DNA of 21,780 bases from Ophiothrix spiculata. Taxonomy: Eukaryota; Echinodermata; Ophiuroidea; Amphilepidida; Ophiotrichidae. Shown piece after piece: positions 1-10,225 of this stretch. A program made the translations under genes and the position numbers. Under the pieces are notes generated by a model. That model saw only the letters and a list, made by a program, of their open reading frames with translations. It had not been told where the DNA came from and made no database searches. The DNA lies in NCBI GenBank assembly GCA_000969725.1, contig JXSR01S035716.1; one strand, 5' to 3'. The first letter of the stretch is position 1, and every line of letters starts with the position of its first letter.

Positions 1-1477
1 ACTCTTACGGCAGCTATACCATATTCAAAAGTTGTGACAGCATCAGAAAGTACGCACACTGTTTCCACTCATCAATCCACAGTTCTGTGAATTAAAACGT
101 GGCTCAAAAATGACTGTTATGAATAGGTCATAATTTGTACGTCCGAAAATTATTCGAAAGAAAGATAGTTGATAACTTGTCAGATTAGTCCACATTTAGA
201 GAGAGAAAATTTTGTTTTGCTTGTGTCCAGGATTATCAATGAATAAAAAATAAATCCCCACTTCAAGAATTATGAAGAAAAGGTTACTTATTAACGATTG
301 GGTTTACACCAGCCTTCGAATACTTCAAGGTATGGGTTTGACTATACTTTCTGCACTACTAAAGCTAACATTGTAGGTTTTAAGAAATTAATTCATTTTA
401 CAAAAATGTGATATTCTCGGTTAAGTTGAAATATTTTGCCATGCCCTTCTGCTTTGTTTCCATTGCAAGCAGAAGTTAGAAACACCGCACAAAGAACCTC
501 TGATATATGCCATCTCTTTGGTTGCACTATGAAATAAAACATTACAGAATTGTATGTCTAGTAGGACAAGAGAAGGTGGATCTGCATACCAAGTTGAGGA
601 TGAATTCTTCCTGTTTGCCAGGCAGGCTGGTCACACATGAGATCCGCTACGGAAGCACCTGATCTCAATCCTAGGGACCCTTCACGACAATTGACGAAAG
701 ACTGGGTCATGCCATGCAGGCTAGCTTGTTTGCAGCGTGCTCAAGCTTTACTAATCCAAGTCCTATTTATTCCTGGAAGCCATTCTTGCTGGTGAAATTT
801 TGGGTCTGGTTTTTAGCAAGAGCTGCCAGGTTTACTGTCAGCTTATAATATTAACCTTTCTGTAAGTCTGTGTAGCCTCACTGAAGTGATGAGTGCATTT
901 TGACACATTTCCTGGGTTTGACTTTGACATTCAAAGGTGAAGTTTCACTGATAATATTGTTCCGTAGTGCTCAAAATAAAAATTGTTCTTGTTAGTTTTT
1001 ATAGATTACAATACAGCAATGAAATAATGATGTACCAAATGGTTGTATATCTTAGGCAACATATTTTGCACTTCTTAAAAATACAAAACACAGAATTGCT
1101 CTATGGTTGCTCCCCTGTGCGAATGCTCCTTTTTGGGGCGCTGCATACAGTGTATACCTGGTGAGTCTAAACATCATGAGCACATTTGAATAAGCAATGT
1201 CAGATATTATGAGCATTTTTTGTCATTCATTTTCAGAAATGTTCAGACATACTAACTTACAAGATTCTTAGACCAAAAAAATTGTTTGGTTGTCCTCCAC
1301 AACTTTTTCTGAGGTGGAGCAGTGGGCGGAAGAACTTTTTGAGATTTGCCTATTTAATTGCCACTGAACTAGGTTGTTGTTTTGATTTTGCAAGTCATGG
1401 TAAAAAAACATGTATTAATGAAATAGTGTTTTTCTATAATAACAATGACTGCAAGTTACAGCAAACGGACTGAAACA
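1..1477. other. Intronic stretch without recognised feature
   Basis: AT-rich sequence with a somewhat more G+C-rich block at about 590-800. Reading frames here reach only about 65 codons and look fortuitous. No exon with convincing splice borders and no repeat ends were seen. Confidence 0.5.
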
Positions 1478-1925
1478 TATGTGACCCGTCATATCGAAAG
1501 GTACCTTAAGGGTCCAAAAATCAAAATGGATTTTTTGGTCTCATCTGAAAGATTATTAATTAAGCTTTAAAATGACACCTTGCTTTTTGTTATTGGATGT
1601 TCGATTGCAAAGTTACATCCAAATTGGTAAAATGCATCGGGCTGATTCAAGAAATTCTAGTTCTGAGAAAATCGGGTTTAAAATGTCTGTACTGGTAAAG
1701 CTTGAATAGAGAAAGGATTTTTATCTCGGTTTTAAAACACTTGTCTTATGTTTTGGATGTTGAAACCTAATTAATATGATAGAATACACTTCAAAGGTAA
1801 CGTTTCTGATGAAATTAGAAATTCGACCTTGGATGTGATTTTTGACTATGCTCAGCTATAATGGCCCGTATCTCGTAATTTACAATGCCGGTATTAAGGT
1901 ACCTTTAGATATGACGGGACACATA
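1478..1925. mobile_element. TA-flanked MITE, 444 bp, about 31-bp terminal inverted repeats
   Basis: The left end at 1480-1510 begins TGTGACCCGTCATATC and the right end at 1893-1923 is its inverted copy (TGTGTCCCGTCATATC on the other strand). The two ~31-base arms differ at only a few positions. Both ends are bordered by TA (1478-1479 and 1924-1925), the target duplication expected of Tc1/mariner-superfamily elements. The interior has no transposase-like ORF, so this is a non-autonomous miniature element. Assignment to Tc1/mariner rests only on the TA duplication and is inference. Confidence 0.82.
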
Positions 1926-2019
1926 TAATCATGTGATAATGATATACCTTCATTGTTCCTCACAACCAGGTATCGCTGCTGAATCCTTAAAAATCCTACA
2001 GTAGAAAATGAAGAAAATA

Positions 2020-2115
2020 GTCTAAATTTACGTCACAACCGGGAGATATATGGTTGCTCAATCGCTGCCAAGGCAACGCTTGTGTGTGGCTTGGTATGGG
2101 CTAGAGGTCCTGGGT
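2020..2115 (+). repeat. Possible degenerate copy of the 178-bp SINE-like unit
   Basis: The stretch contains, in order, TTTACGTCACA, CGCTGCCAAGGCAACG, GTGTGGCTTGG and AGGTCCTGGGTT. These resemble the ACGTCATAGA, CGCTGCCATGGCAGCG, tRNA A-box-like and B-box-like parts of the tandem units at 3332-3690, in the same order and orientation. The match is broken by gaps and would need an alignment to confirm. Confidence 0.35.
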
Positions 2116-2276
2116 TATTAAAATCTAAGTATAGTTTTTACCATTAACTGGGTTATGGTTAAGAATGAATGAGGCATAGAAATGCATAAAATCCTATGAT
2201 GACCTTTGAAGAAATTAAAATTTGAAACCTGGTACAATGATTTCAAAGACATTTTATTTTCACTAGCTGCACCACA

Positions 2277-2363
2277 AGCAAGATGATGTAAATTAGTGAA
2301 ATTAAAATACAAACAATAAGTGCAATTTCAAAATTATTGTAATGCCATGAAATTGAAGTGCTA
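2277..2363 (+). mobile_element. Truncated copy of the CTGTAAAGC-type MITE
   Basis: This segment follows 10893-10984 of the intact MITE almost base for base, starting AGCAAGATGAT and continuing AAATTAGTGAAATTAAAAT. It has two small deletions, the last removing part of the CGCTAAATTTAAATG block. The terminal TTTACAG is degraded to CTAAG. The left half is not recognisable, so the copy is an old 5'-truncated or decayed relic of a family seen again 8.5 kb downstream in the same intron. Confidence 0.75.
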
Positions 2364-2375
2364 AGTTTTTGTTTT

Positions 2376-3331
2376 CTTTTTTGGATGGACATTGTACATT
2401 GACTATGTAAACATGGGTACTTTGAACATTATTTTCCGAATAAAATCATAAAAAGTGAAAAAGCAATAATAGAGGATGATTTTAAGAGTAATATTAATGC
2501 AGTGTCATTGCTTCATGCATAAAGCAGCACTCAATGGTCTGACAGAACCTGTCAAAACAACAATTATTACAATTTTGCGCATCCTGTTCCATGTATTTTG
2601 ACTTTAATTATGAAACCAAAGTGTGAGTTTTATGTCTATGGATGATAATATTGTAATACTTCTGCAGGGAAAAGTACATAATCACAAGATGTATTGTTCA
2701 TTGGATTTTACTTTTGCTCACCATAAATTAATGAAATGATGCTTGATGAAATTTTCATTAATTGCGACTAGTTTGATTTGAAAAGAAACGCCGGTCAGTA
2801 TGGACTTGTAATGAGCATTGGGTCGTTATTCCTTTTGTAACATTTGTATGTGGCCTTCGGTATGAACAAAGTAATTGAACTGAGTGTTTATGTGTGGAAA
2901 GTGAGGATGTTGAAAAAGTGAATGATGTGTACCCTACTTGAATCAAAGGCTATGATGGTATTGAAATTACAAGAATTAAAAAAGCTATGGTTATTAATGG
3001 TACCGGTTGGTTGCAGAATCCAGAGATAGATGAATAAACCATTAGACATTTTAGCTTATTCTCAAATATTTTTCATTTAAATGTATGCAATTGTTTCTGG
3101 TCAATATAACTAACAGATCCTCCCACAGATTTTTTGTGAATAAAACTTAATGCATTTTTCCTGTGACTTATTATGAAAATTTACTTAAATTTGTATCCTC
3201 TGAAAACATAAAATTAACATTTGAATGCAGTAATATGTTTAGTATGCAATGAAAACATGATTTAACTATCTTGAAGGAAAAGTTTTTATGTCAAATATTG
3301 TATTAAATGTTACAAGAAATAATTTGCTGGT
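2376..3331. other. Intronic stretch without recognised feature
   Basis: AT-rich DNA with no long ORF. A short minus-strand frame at 2758-2946 has no recognisable domain. I see no splice-bordered coding segment and no repeat ends. Confidence 0.5.
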
Positions 3332-3690
3332 TAACCCTAACCCCACTGAATCTCACTATCCCATTCTACAAAGTTGAGAAAGTCCAAATACGTCATAGAC
3401 CCGAGTTAGCTAAAATCACGAAATCGCTGCCATGGCAGCGCCTGTTCAATAGCTTGACATAGTGATAATTGTATCGGGAAGCGGGAGGTTGTGGGTTTGA
3501 ATCCTATACTAACCCTAACCCCACTGAATCTCACAATATCCCATTCCACAAAGTTAAGAAATTCGCCTAAGTCCAAATATGTCATAGACCCGTGTTAGCT
3601 ATAATCACGAAATTGCTGCCATGGCAGCCCCTGCTCAGTGGCTTGACATAGTGATAATTAGATCCGGAAGTGGGTGGTTGTGGATTCGAA
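3332..3690 (+). repeat. Tandem pair of ~178-bp tRNA-SINE-like units
   Basis: Two direct copies start with TAACCCTAACCCCACTGAAT at 3332 and 3510, a period of 178 bp. Each contains a CGTCATAGACCCG block, a palindromic centre (CGCTGCCATGGCAGCG in copy 1), and then AGCTTGACATAGTGATAATT, which resembles a Pol III A box. Each ends in GGGTTTGAATCC or GGATTCGAATC, which resemble a tRNA B box (GGTTCGAATCC). The copies are well conserved but not identical, so the duplication is not recent. A tRNA-derived SINE is the best guess. No intact tRNA cloverleaf is present. The CCCTAA repeats at each start are only two units long and are not a telomeric array. Confidence 0.65.
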
Positions 3691-5280
3691 TCAAGATGAA
3701 AATCCGCCATTTTTGACTTGCATTTTTAAATGAAGAAGTGGTCAAAAGTGTTAGGGTTAAAATGTTAAATTTGAACATGTTGTAATCTTTTCACCCAATA
3801 ATTTTGCAAGCCTTTTTGAGTGAGGCCTATTGCTTAGGTGTATTTTGAAATCTAAAATTGATTGAAATGGGTTTCGGAACTGTCATTCTTAGGCCCTTCC
3901 TGATTTCCATAGTGACAATGTTTATATGTAGGCTTACAGATGTGGCTGGCTCTTCTGTACATGAAGCCCACAGCTTTAAGTCCCCTTTATATGACTTTGA
4001 TAAGATTCCACTCCAGCATATACCAGCATATTGCACTTGTACTTTTTCTTTCTATGGTCATATTTGGCTTGTTTGGAAATCTGGACTTGCAGAACTGTTT
4101 AAACTTATTCCACATATTTAAACCACAGCTAAAAAGTATCAAACTTGCTTTTCTGTATCTATGGAGCAAGTAATCAACAATGTTGGCATGAAATATAGAC
4201 AGGTCATTAGTTCACAATACTTGCCACATGTTACAATATTAACTTCAATGACTGGTTTACCTATGAATAATTAGTATTATTATATAATAAGCCCGTTAGA
4301 TATATAAATAGCCTGTCTATGCCCACGTTTTTTTGTTCCGTAGCAATGAGATGAATGGGTTTTGCCATTGGAATGGATCGGCTTTGATCCAAAGACCACC
4401 TGCTGATGTTGTTGCTATGGCGCTTTAAACTTGGATACAGAATCTAGTTGCAGCTTCCCTTGTCCGATTTTGTTGACTTGTAATTGAGTATGGTAGCAAC
4501 AACATGGATATTATGTATCACTGTCTGGTAGATGGACGTTGCCCTTAGACTTTGCACTCTGACAAATGAAGAGATTGTTTATGTTAATGTATGTTTCAGA
4601 TACATTCCTACAGTTTGTCTTTGATAATGCATAACAAAGTAGTAGTTTCAGTAATAGGATTCGTGGTTCTTTTAAAAATTGCATCTGATTGGCATTTCAG
4701 GGGCACTTCAGATGTTGCTATGTGTCAGATACCCTTTTGTGATTTACAAAAAACCAGAATGCATAGTTTTAATAAATTCCATCTTAGAAATCCAAATTTG
4801 AGTGACAGGTTGATTTTATGACTTAAGGTCAACTTGATATTCTTTTGTAAATTACAGATTAAAATACTGAAACTTTTTGTTAATGAGGCAATTTACCTGT
4901 CGTATTAACACCAGTTATTATTTTGTTCAGTGAAAGTCTTACGGTTGCTGAACTAATAAAAGAATTTTGCTTTGCGTGTATTTCAAAATAGTGTAGCTGG
5001 TTGCTAAACTATGAACCAGACAATTTCTGATAGATTTATCATTGTCGCTTCTATCCAACTCGCCTCTTAATTACCAGATGATTTTCAGACAGAATTTCCC
5101 ATGTTGGATTGTACACTTTGTTATCACAAGAAGTAATTGTTGATTTTGGAACAAAATGTTGAAAGTTTTGTAGCTAACCTTGAAGTACAGCTATAGAAAA
5201 CAATCTTGACTTTTCAACTGTAATTATCAACTTTAAGTATTGCTTTTCTTAGTCAAGATGAAGCAGGCAAGTAGAGTAGA
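3691..5280. other. Intronic stretch without recognised gene
   Basis: Overlapping short frames lie on both strands at 3827-4173 and 4591-4821. They encode hydrophobic or cysteine-rich low-information peptides with no family resemblance, so I treat them as chance frames. A near-MEF2 or TATA-like ATATAAATAG lies at about 4297-4306, but the first base does not fit the MEF2 consensus. Confidence 0.45.
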
Positions 5281-5330
5281 CTGTCACCCATGAGAGAACA
5301 TCCTATTTAGTTGCGGACCTAGATGGCGGT

Positions 5331-5394
5331 CTATTTATAGGCCTCCCGTCTTATATTCCTGTGCTCCAGTTCAGGACATGGAGGCTATAAATAG
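5331..5394. promoter_or_regulatory. Inverted pair of perfect MEF2-binding consensus sites
   Basis: CTATTTATAG at 5331-5340 and CTATAAATAG at 5385-5394 both fit the MEF2 consensus YTA(A/T)4TAR. They are exact reverse complements of each other. The symmetry extends outward as GCCTCC and GGAGGC just inside the sites, giving arms of about 15 bases. Site starts are 54 bp apart, close to five helical turns, so dimers would bind the same DNA face. An E-box CATATG follows at 5415-5420. Given that the window carries a MEF2 gene, an autoregulatory muscle element is plausible. TATAAATAG is also a good TATA box, so an alternative promoter firing near 5415-5425 is the main competing reading. No transcript start can be seen. 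Confidence 0.5.
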
Positions 5395-5452
5395 TAACAA
5401 GGGGGACAAAAATACATATGGCTAGAGGCTGGATTATTGAACTACGTCAGAC

Positions 5453-5526
5453 TGTAGCCATGCTGTTGCTATGGATCTTTCCTGTCGGGGCATTCTAAGG
5501 ATGCCAGGCCCCATGGCTGTACCATA
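5453..5526 (+). other. GC-rich imperfect hairpin region
   Basis: GTAGCCATG near 5455 can pair with CATGGCTGTAC near 5512-5522. Within it GGGGCAT and ATGCC...GCCCC can form an inner stem. The region is locally much more G+C-rich than its surroundings and lies about 60 bp after the paired MEF2 sites. It could be a structured RNA segment, part of an old inverted-repeat element, or chance. The pairing is interrupted, so a microRNA precursor is not supported. Confidence 0.25.
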
Positions 5527-8053
5527 GAAGCCTGAACCAATTTTCTTGTGATTTTTCTGTGCCAGGGTGGGTTACTTGTTTTTATGGAAGTTGTGCAGAG
5601 TAGGATTTTGGTACTTCCTGAGTTGGTATTAATGTTTTGACGTCCTATTTGGACACATGCCCCATATTGCCTTATGAAAGGTCATTACTTCGAAACATTC
5701 ACTATATAATACACCAGAATGTAAGCATTTTTTTCAAACTTTCAAGAAAAGGATGTAACGTTTTCTTAAACTTATAAATTTAGATAATATGACTAAGTTT
5801 ACTATTTCACCATTCCTTGAGAAATAATGATTCACTAACTTGTAATAATTCTCAAGGGGAAATCTTCATTAGCGTTGATGTAAACTTACAATCACATGAC
5901 AATGTTATTCATCATGAATTAGTAGTTCATTTCAACCTTAATATTGATGTATGTGAAATTTTGACATTATTCCTAGGACGTTTTAGGCTAGACAGTTTAC
6001 TCTTGTACTCTCACCCGCCATACATGAGTGAGAACTGGCTTGAGGTGCTCTTGAAATCTCTAGTCCAGGGTCTTATGCGTGGAGGAGTTATGGAGGACCT
6101 TCTTGAAATTGTTATTGAGAACTTTCTAGGGCAGTAATCTAGACACTTTAGAGAATGACAAGATTTGTAACAAGTTCCCATGATTGCTGGTTGTGCAGAT
6201 AGGTTTTGTTCTTGTTCTAAAGATTTTTCAAAACCAATTCTCAAGAAGATTTGGACATTCAATTGTTAGAAATGGCTAAAGTCTTTTTTATTTAATCAAA
6301 ATGATAACAATGATGATTGCTGTTCCGAGTTGCAAAGATGTAATGCATTTTTGCTAAATTAGTATTTTTTTAAACTTATTTTTTATCTTGGTATTGAACA
6401 GACAGAGAACACTATTTGATTTTGCCTTTTCACTTTTTTCAATGGAAGCTCATTTTGAATACTTTCAGTGGGTTTCTAGAGAGGCAAGATATCAATGTTT
6501 GCTTGGTGACATCTATGCAATTACAATACACCTAACTTCTATACATAGGTGTAAAGTGAATTGTACGTCAGAGAATTACAACTCTCGTCTATTGTCATCA
6601 GTGTTGGATTTCCTGGCATACCAAATACAATTCACATTGTGCCATTGTGTCTACATGCATTAGGAGAAAATCAGGTAGAGTGATGCGAGTATAGCACCCT
6701 GTAGCTGCTCCTTGCATTTTGCTATTAAGGAAAGAGTCATATCCAAGAGTTTTGACCATTGATCGGCTTACATGGCCAGCAAGTTATCAAGGGCAATTAT
6801 TAGATTTTTAGCTATCTTTGAAACAACTTTTCTGTTCCAAACAGTGGAAATTTCTGCGAAGTTTTTTTTCAAATCATCATAATTATTTGCCCCAGTCAAT
6901 GATTTATATCTTACAACTGAAACTTCATCAAATCAGATTATTGATATTTCCAAATAGAATCCCATAATTCTCATTTGACATAGATTTGTTGCGACTGAAT
7001 CTTAAACATGACACTGTGTACAAGAAAGTATAGGGCAGCTTTGATGCCAAAAATTCACTTGCATATATGGACTTAGTGCTATGCCTTAGATTTGTTACAC
7101 TCAGGAATTGGATTTTGTAGTCTTCAGTATATAGACATTGTAGGTAATACTCTCCACACAGTAGCATTCAAAGCAGGGTGACAAAATCTAGTTCCTGCTA
7201 TGTCAATTTTAACCCTGAACTAACTCCAATTGTATGCCTCATGACAGTTGGGACCTGCAGTTCTATTACAGCTTTGCTTCTCTAAAATTCAAAGAAATAT
7301 GACGGCAAGCATAGAGCCTCATCGGACCTGCTATCATTACTATTATATGCTGGCATGGTTTCGGCACCAAATCTTTCATAATACAGGGGAGTGGAAATAC
7401 TTTATTGGAAATTCTTTCATTTCCATTGACATATTCTAGTATTTTTGAAATCTAAAACTCAATTGTCTTTTATTGCATATATATTGTCTAGATTTACTCA
7501 TTTCTTAATAATTGACTAAGTTGAGTTTTCAATTAATTTCCCAGAAATATGTTTGAAGAGAGTGAAGGTAAAATATAGAATTATTTATCTAATATAAACA
7601 AGGCCAGTTGTGCCATTTTTACTCAGCATGTTCAATTCTAGTCCAATATATTGTCACAGCTTGCATGTGAACTCTGAATGTACTCGCAAAAAATTTATCA
7701 GGAATTTGTTACCTGACCAGTCGTACAAACAAAACGCAGCATGTACTGCCAAACGTCATTCAGATTAAGACACATTACAAGAAAAAAAGAAGACATGCAG
7801 AGATAAGGAGAGATAAATCCTGGCTCAAAGACTAAGAAAAATGGCAAGCATCTCTCCCTGCCTACAATCCATCTTATGTTTTGAAGCAGGTGAAAGATGG
7901 ATATTCTATGAACGGTTTGACCATTTCACTGGTTCCCAACATCCAACTACTTTTCTGTTTCAAACTCAATGATTAAGACATAGGCAAATTTTGAATGGTA
8001 CCATCCAGTAAAGGCAGATTTGATAAGGGTACTCTTGGGCAAGAGGATAAAGT
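5527..8053. other. Intronic stretch without recognised gene
   Basis: The longest frame here, 5817-6137 (+), could encode 106 residues. It is rich in Leu, Ile, Val and Asn, has no domain I recognise, and has a partly open frame opposite it at 6011-6262 (-). Frames at 6388-6663 (+), 6928-7167 (-) and 7248-7439 (+) are equally uninformative. I saw no splice-bordered exon. Confidence 0.4.
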
Positions 8054-8067
8054 GTTACCATGGCAAC
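8054..8067. promoter_or_regulatory. Palindromic RFX X-box-like site
   Basis: GTTACCATGGCAAC fits the symmetrical RFX transcription-factor consensus GTNRCC-NN-RGYAAC over both half-sites. RFX factors are conserved in animals and bind such sites in ciliary and neuronal genes. The motif match is direct; function in this intron is unproven, and one 14-mer can occur by chance or as a SINE remnant. Confidence 0.4.
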
Positions 8068-9214
8068 GCATAAAATCTTTCTTTCATCATCTTATAAGAA
8101 ACATCTTGTTTTGTCTTTCTAAGAGGTTTTAAAAAACGTCTTTATAGGATATGTTAGAGATATTAATTCTATAAAAACGCACAAAATTATAAAAACAAGG
8201 TAATTGAAATTTTCGGTCTTTTTTGGAAGATTTTGTGTTGGAATACATAGTTACAAAAATTGAATACATCTGATGCTTGATGTTTAGCCGTTTGCTACAT
8301 TGTGACAATATGAACTTTGATAATTTCATGACTCCAGCGTTGCAAGGATTTTGTAACATTTTATAAACAATTTGTAACAAGGAAGACACTTGCGATCTAT
8401 ATTTAGATTGTTTCCATTTACGTTTGCAGCGCTTTGGGAGTTACCTACTCCTACGCCATTGTGCTGTGTTTACGTATACAACCCACTAGCCCGGGGAGAT
8501 GCGTGTGCCTGTAGATATTCATCCGTGGTGTTAAGTTTTCACTTGCTAATCCTCGGAGATTGATGCGGTTTTCACATCCAGTTAATGTGACCCATATAAA
8601 TGAATGTAGTCACAGTTGATTGAGTTATATGTAGCGTGATCCTGTGCATCAAAATCTGCTCTGCATTTTGCATCAAAGTGTATTAACACACGTACAACAA
8701 TGACTTATGTAATACACTGAAATTGAGTTTGCATATCATAAAAGAAAGCTTTTCGTTTTACATTCATAGTGTGCAAAGTAATTATTTGGTTGATTATCTT
8801 CCTTTAATTAGTTATTAATTAGAGTGTGGATCTGAGGCATATATATAGCTACAAACCTGTTAACCTAATTGCGTACTGCATCTAAATGTCATTCAATGTT
8901 TATAGAGCCTAGTGCAGTAAAAATTCATAACATAGGTTATGCACAATCTGTATCTATTTTCCACATATTTCCTAATGTTAAGCATGTATAACTTGAGGAT
9001 TACAAAAGTGGTTTATTGTTAATGAGAATTTATGAATAACACCTTGCCATTGTATTAGAATAGTGTTTTGGAAGATTTTTTTTAAATATATGGTAGTGCG
9101 AGATACCGAGTAATAGTGAATTGCTGAGTCCTGGAAAAGAGATAAAATTGGGAATAGACTGGCTGGTTCTAAAATTTCTATAATTAGTTGATTATTGCAG
9201 AGAAAAACTATTCA
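8068..9214. other. Intronic stretch without recognised feature
   Basis: AT-rich overall, with a more G+C-rich patch at about 8425-8570 containing CCCGGGGAGATGCG and CCTCGGAGATTGATGCGG, a loosely repeated CGGAGAT/GGGAGAT motif. A minus-strand frame at 8129-8389 has no recognisable domain. No exon is supported. Confidence 0.4.
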
Positions 9215-9371
9215 TATGTGTACCGCCGCGGCAAAAGGGTCCAGTTGTCGGCTCGTACATGTTGCTCCTTGTAGCATATCTAATGTATGGTATTTGTATA
9301 CATCAGATATGCTACAATGAGCAACATGTAGGAGTCGATTACTGGACCCTTTTGCCGCGGCGGTACACATA
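9215..9371. mobile_element. Near-palindromic hairpin (foldback) MITE, 153 bp
   Basis: The arms 9217-9288 and 9298-9369 are inverted copies with only a few mismatches around a loop of about nine bases, so a transcript would fold into one long stem. The ends are TGTGTACCGCCGCGGC and its complement, and the arms share AAAGGGTCCAGT and ACATGTTGCTCC. TA flanks both ends (9215-9216, 9370-9371), as expected for a Tc1/mariner-type insertion. There is no coding capacity. It shares the TGTG terminus and TA target with the MITE at 1480 but not the inner sequence. High arm identity implies recent insertion or selection on the fold. Confidence 0.85.
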
Positions 9372-10225
9372 TGTTATTTTCTTTTGTTAAAAAATGGTGT
9401 CAATTAAACTTGTTTTCGAAGATGAAGCACATTTTTTCAAACAAAGCTACACCCTTATGTTGTTCACCTTTTGATCCGAGCGTGGATGATATCACTTCTG
9501 TCCGTTGGCCGAGTATAGGAGTATCCGGCCCAGTCTGAGTGCCACTTGCATGAAGTACCCAATTCTGTATGAAGCTTGCTGCATTCCAAACTGTTTGAAA
9601 AATGTTGTCACAAAAAAAAGAGAGGAAAAGAACTTGTGCATAGCCGTAAAGAGGCCTACATCGCAAACCATGATGAAAACAAACCTGATAGCTCTGAGAA
9701 TCCCTGGAAGCTCCAGGAATCCCTGAATCGTGGTGAAAACAGACAGCGCAAATTGCGTAATTTCGTTTACTGCATATAGCGTGACATGACGTACATGACT
9801 ACTGATAGTGTTCACGCACCCTGATCTCACAAACTCCTAAATGTCTGGTCATAGCTACAAGTTCATTAATTAAATGGGAAGGAATTTGCCAAAGCATCTG
9901 TTGATATGTCATTTGTCATATTTGTTGATTATTGGAAACAAGTTTTATGACCTACACTCATATGTAGGTTCACAATCTGCTATATAAAATATGAAACAGA
10001 TAAGATTCCTGATTAATAACCATTAAACGATTATAATTGCACTTTTTTTCCATTGTATTAATGCATTGAACTTGTTCTTAAGTGTGCTCATGGTGGTATT
10101 GATTCTTCGATTTTTATGATGTTAGGAGACATTTCCTGGGTGTATATTAGCCAGCTTTTGAATGTGCATATCCGCTGCTTCAACAGGTGTTTAAAAATCT
10201 AAGTGGGTGTGGCTTATATCAACTT
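9372..10225. other. Intronic stretch with chance frames on both strands
   Basis: A block at about 9470-9835 is more G+C- and CpG-rich than its surroundings and is open on both strands. The longest frame is 9492-9830 (-), 112 codons, very hydrophobic; a basic 73-codon frame lies opposite at 9505-9726. Neither shows a family motif or splice borders I can defend. The block could be a decayed element or an unrecognised exon. The remainder is ordinary AT-rich sequence. Confidence 0.35.

Noticed and set aside
3332..3343. CCCTAA repeats as telomeric or interstitial telomere sequence
   Set aside because: Only two hexamers occur at the start of each SINE-like unit. They are part of that repeat, not an array.
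3490..3690. tRNA gene
   Set aside because: Only A- and B-box-like motifs can be seen. No paired acceptor, D, anticodon and T arms could be drawn.
9492..9830. 112-codon minus-strand frame, hydrophobic
   Set aside because: Other frames on the opposite strand are also open, there is no motif, and no splice or promoter context supports a gene. Kept only as a note on the G+C-richer block.
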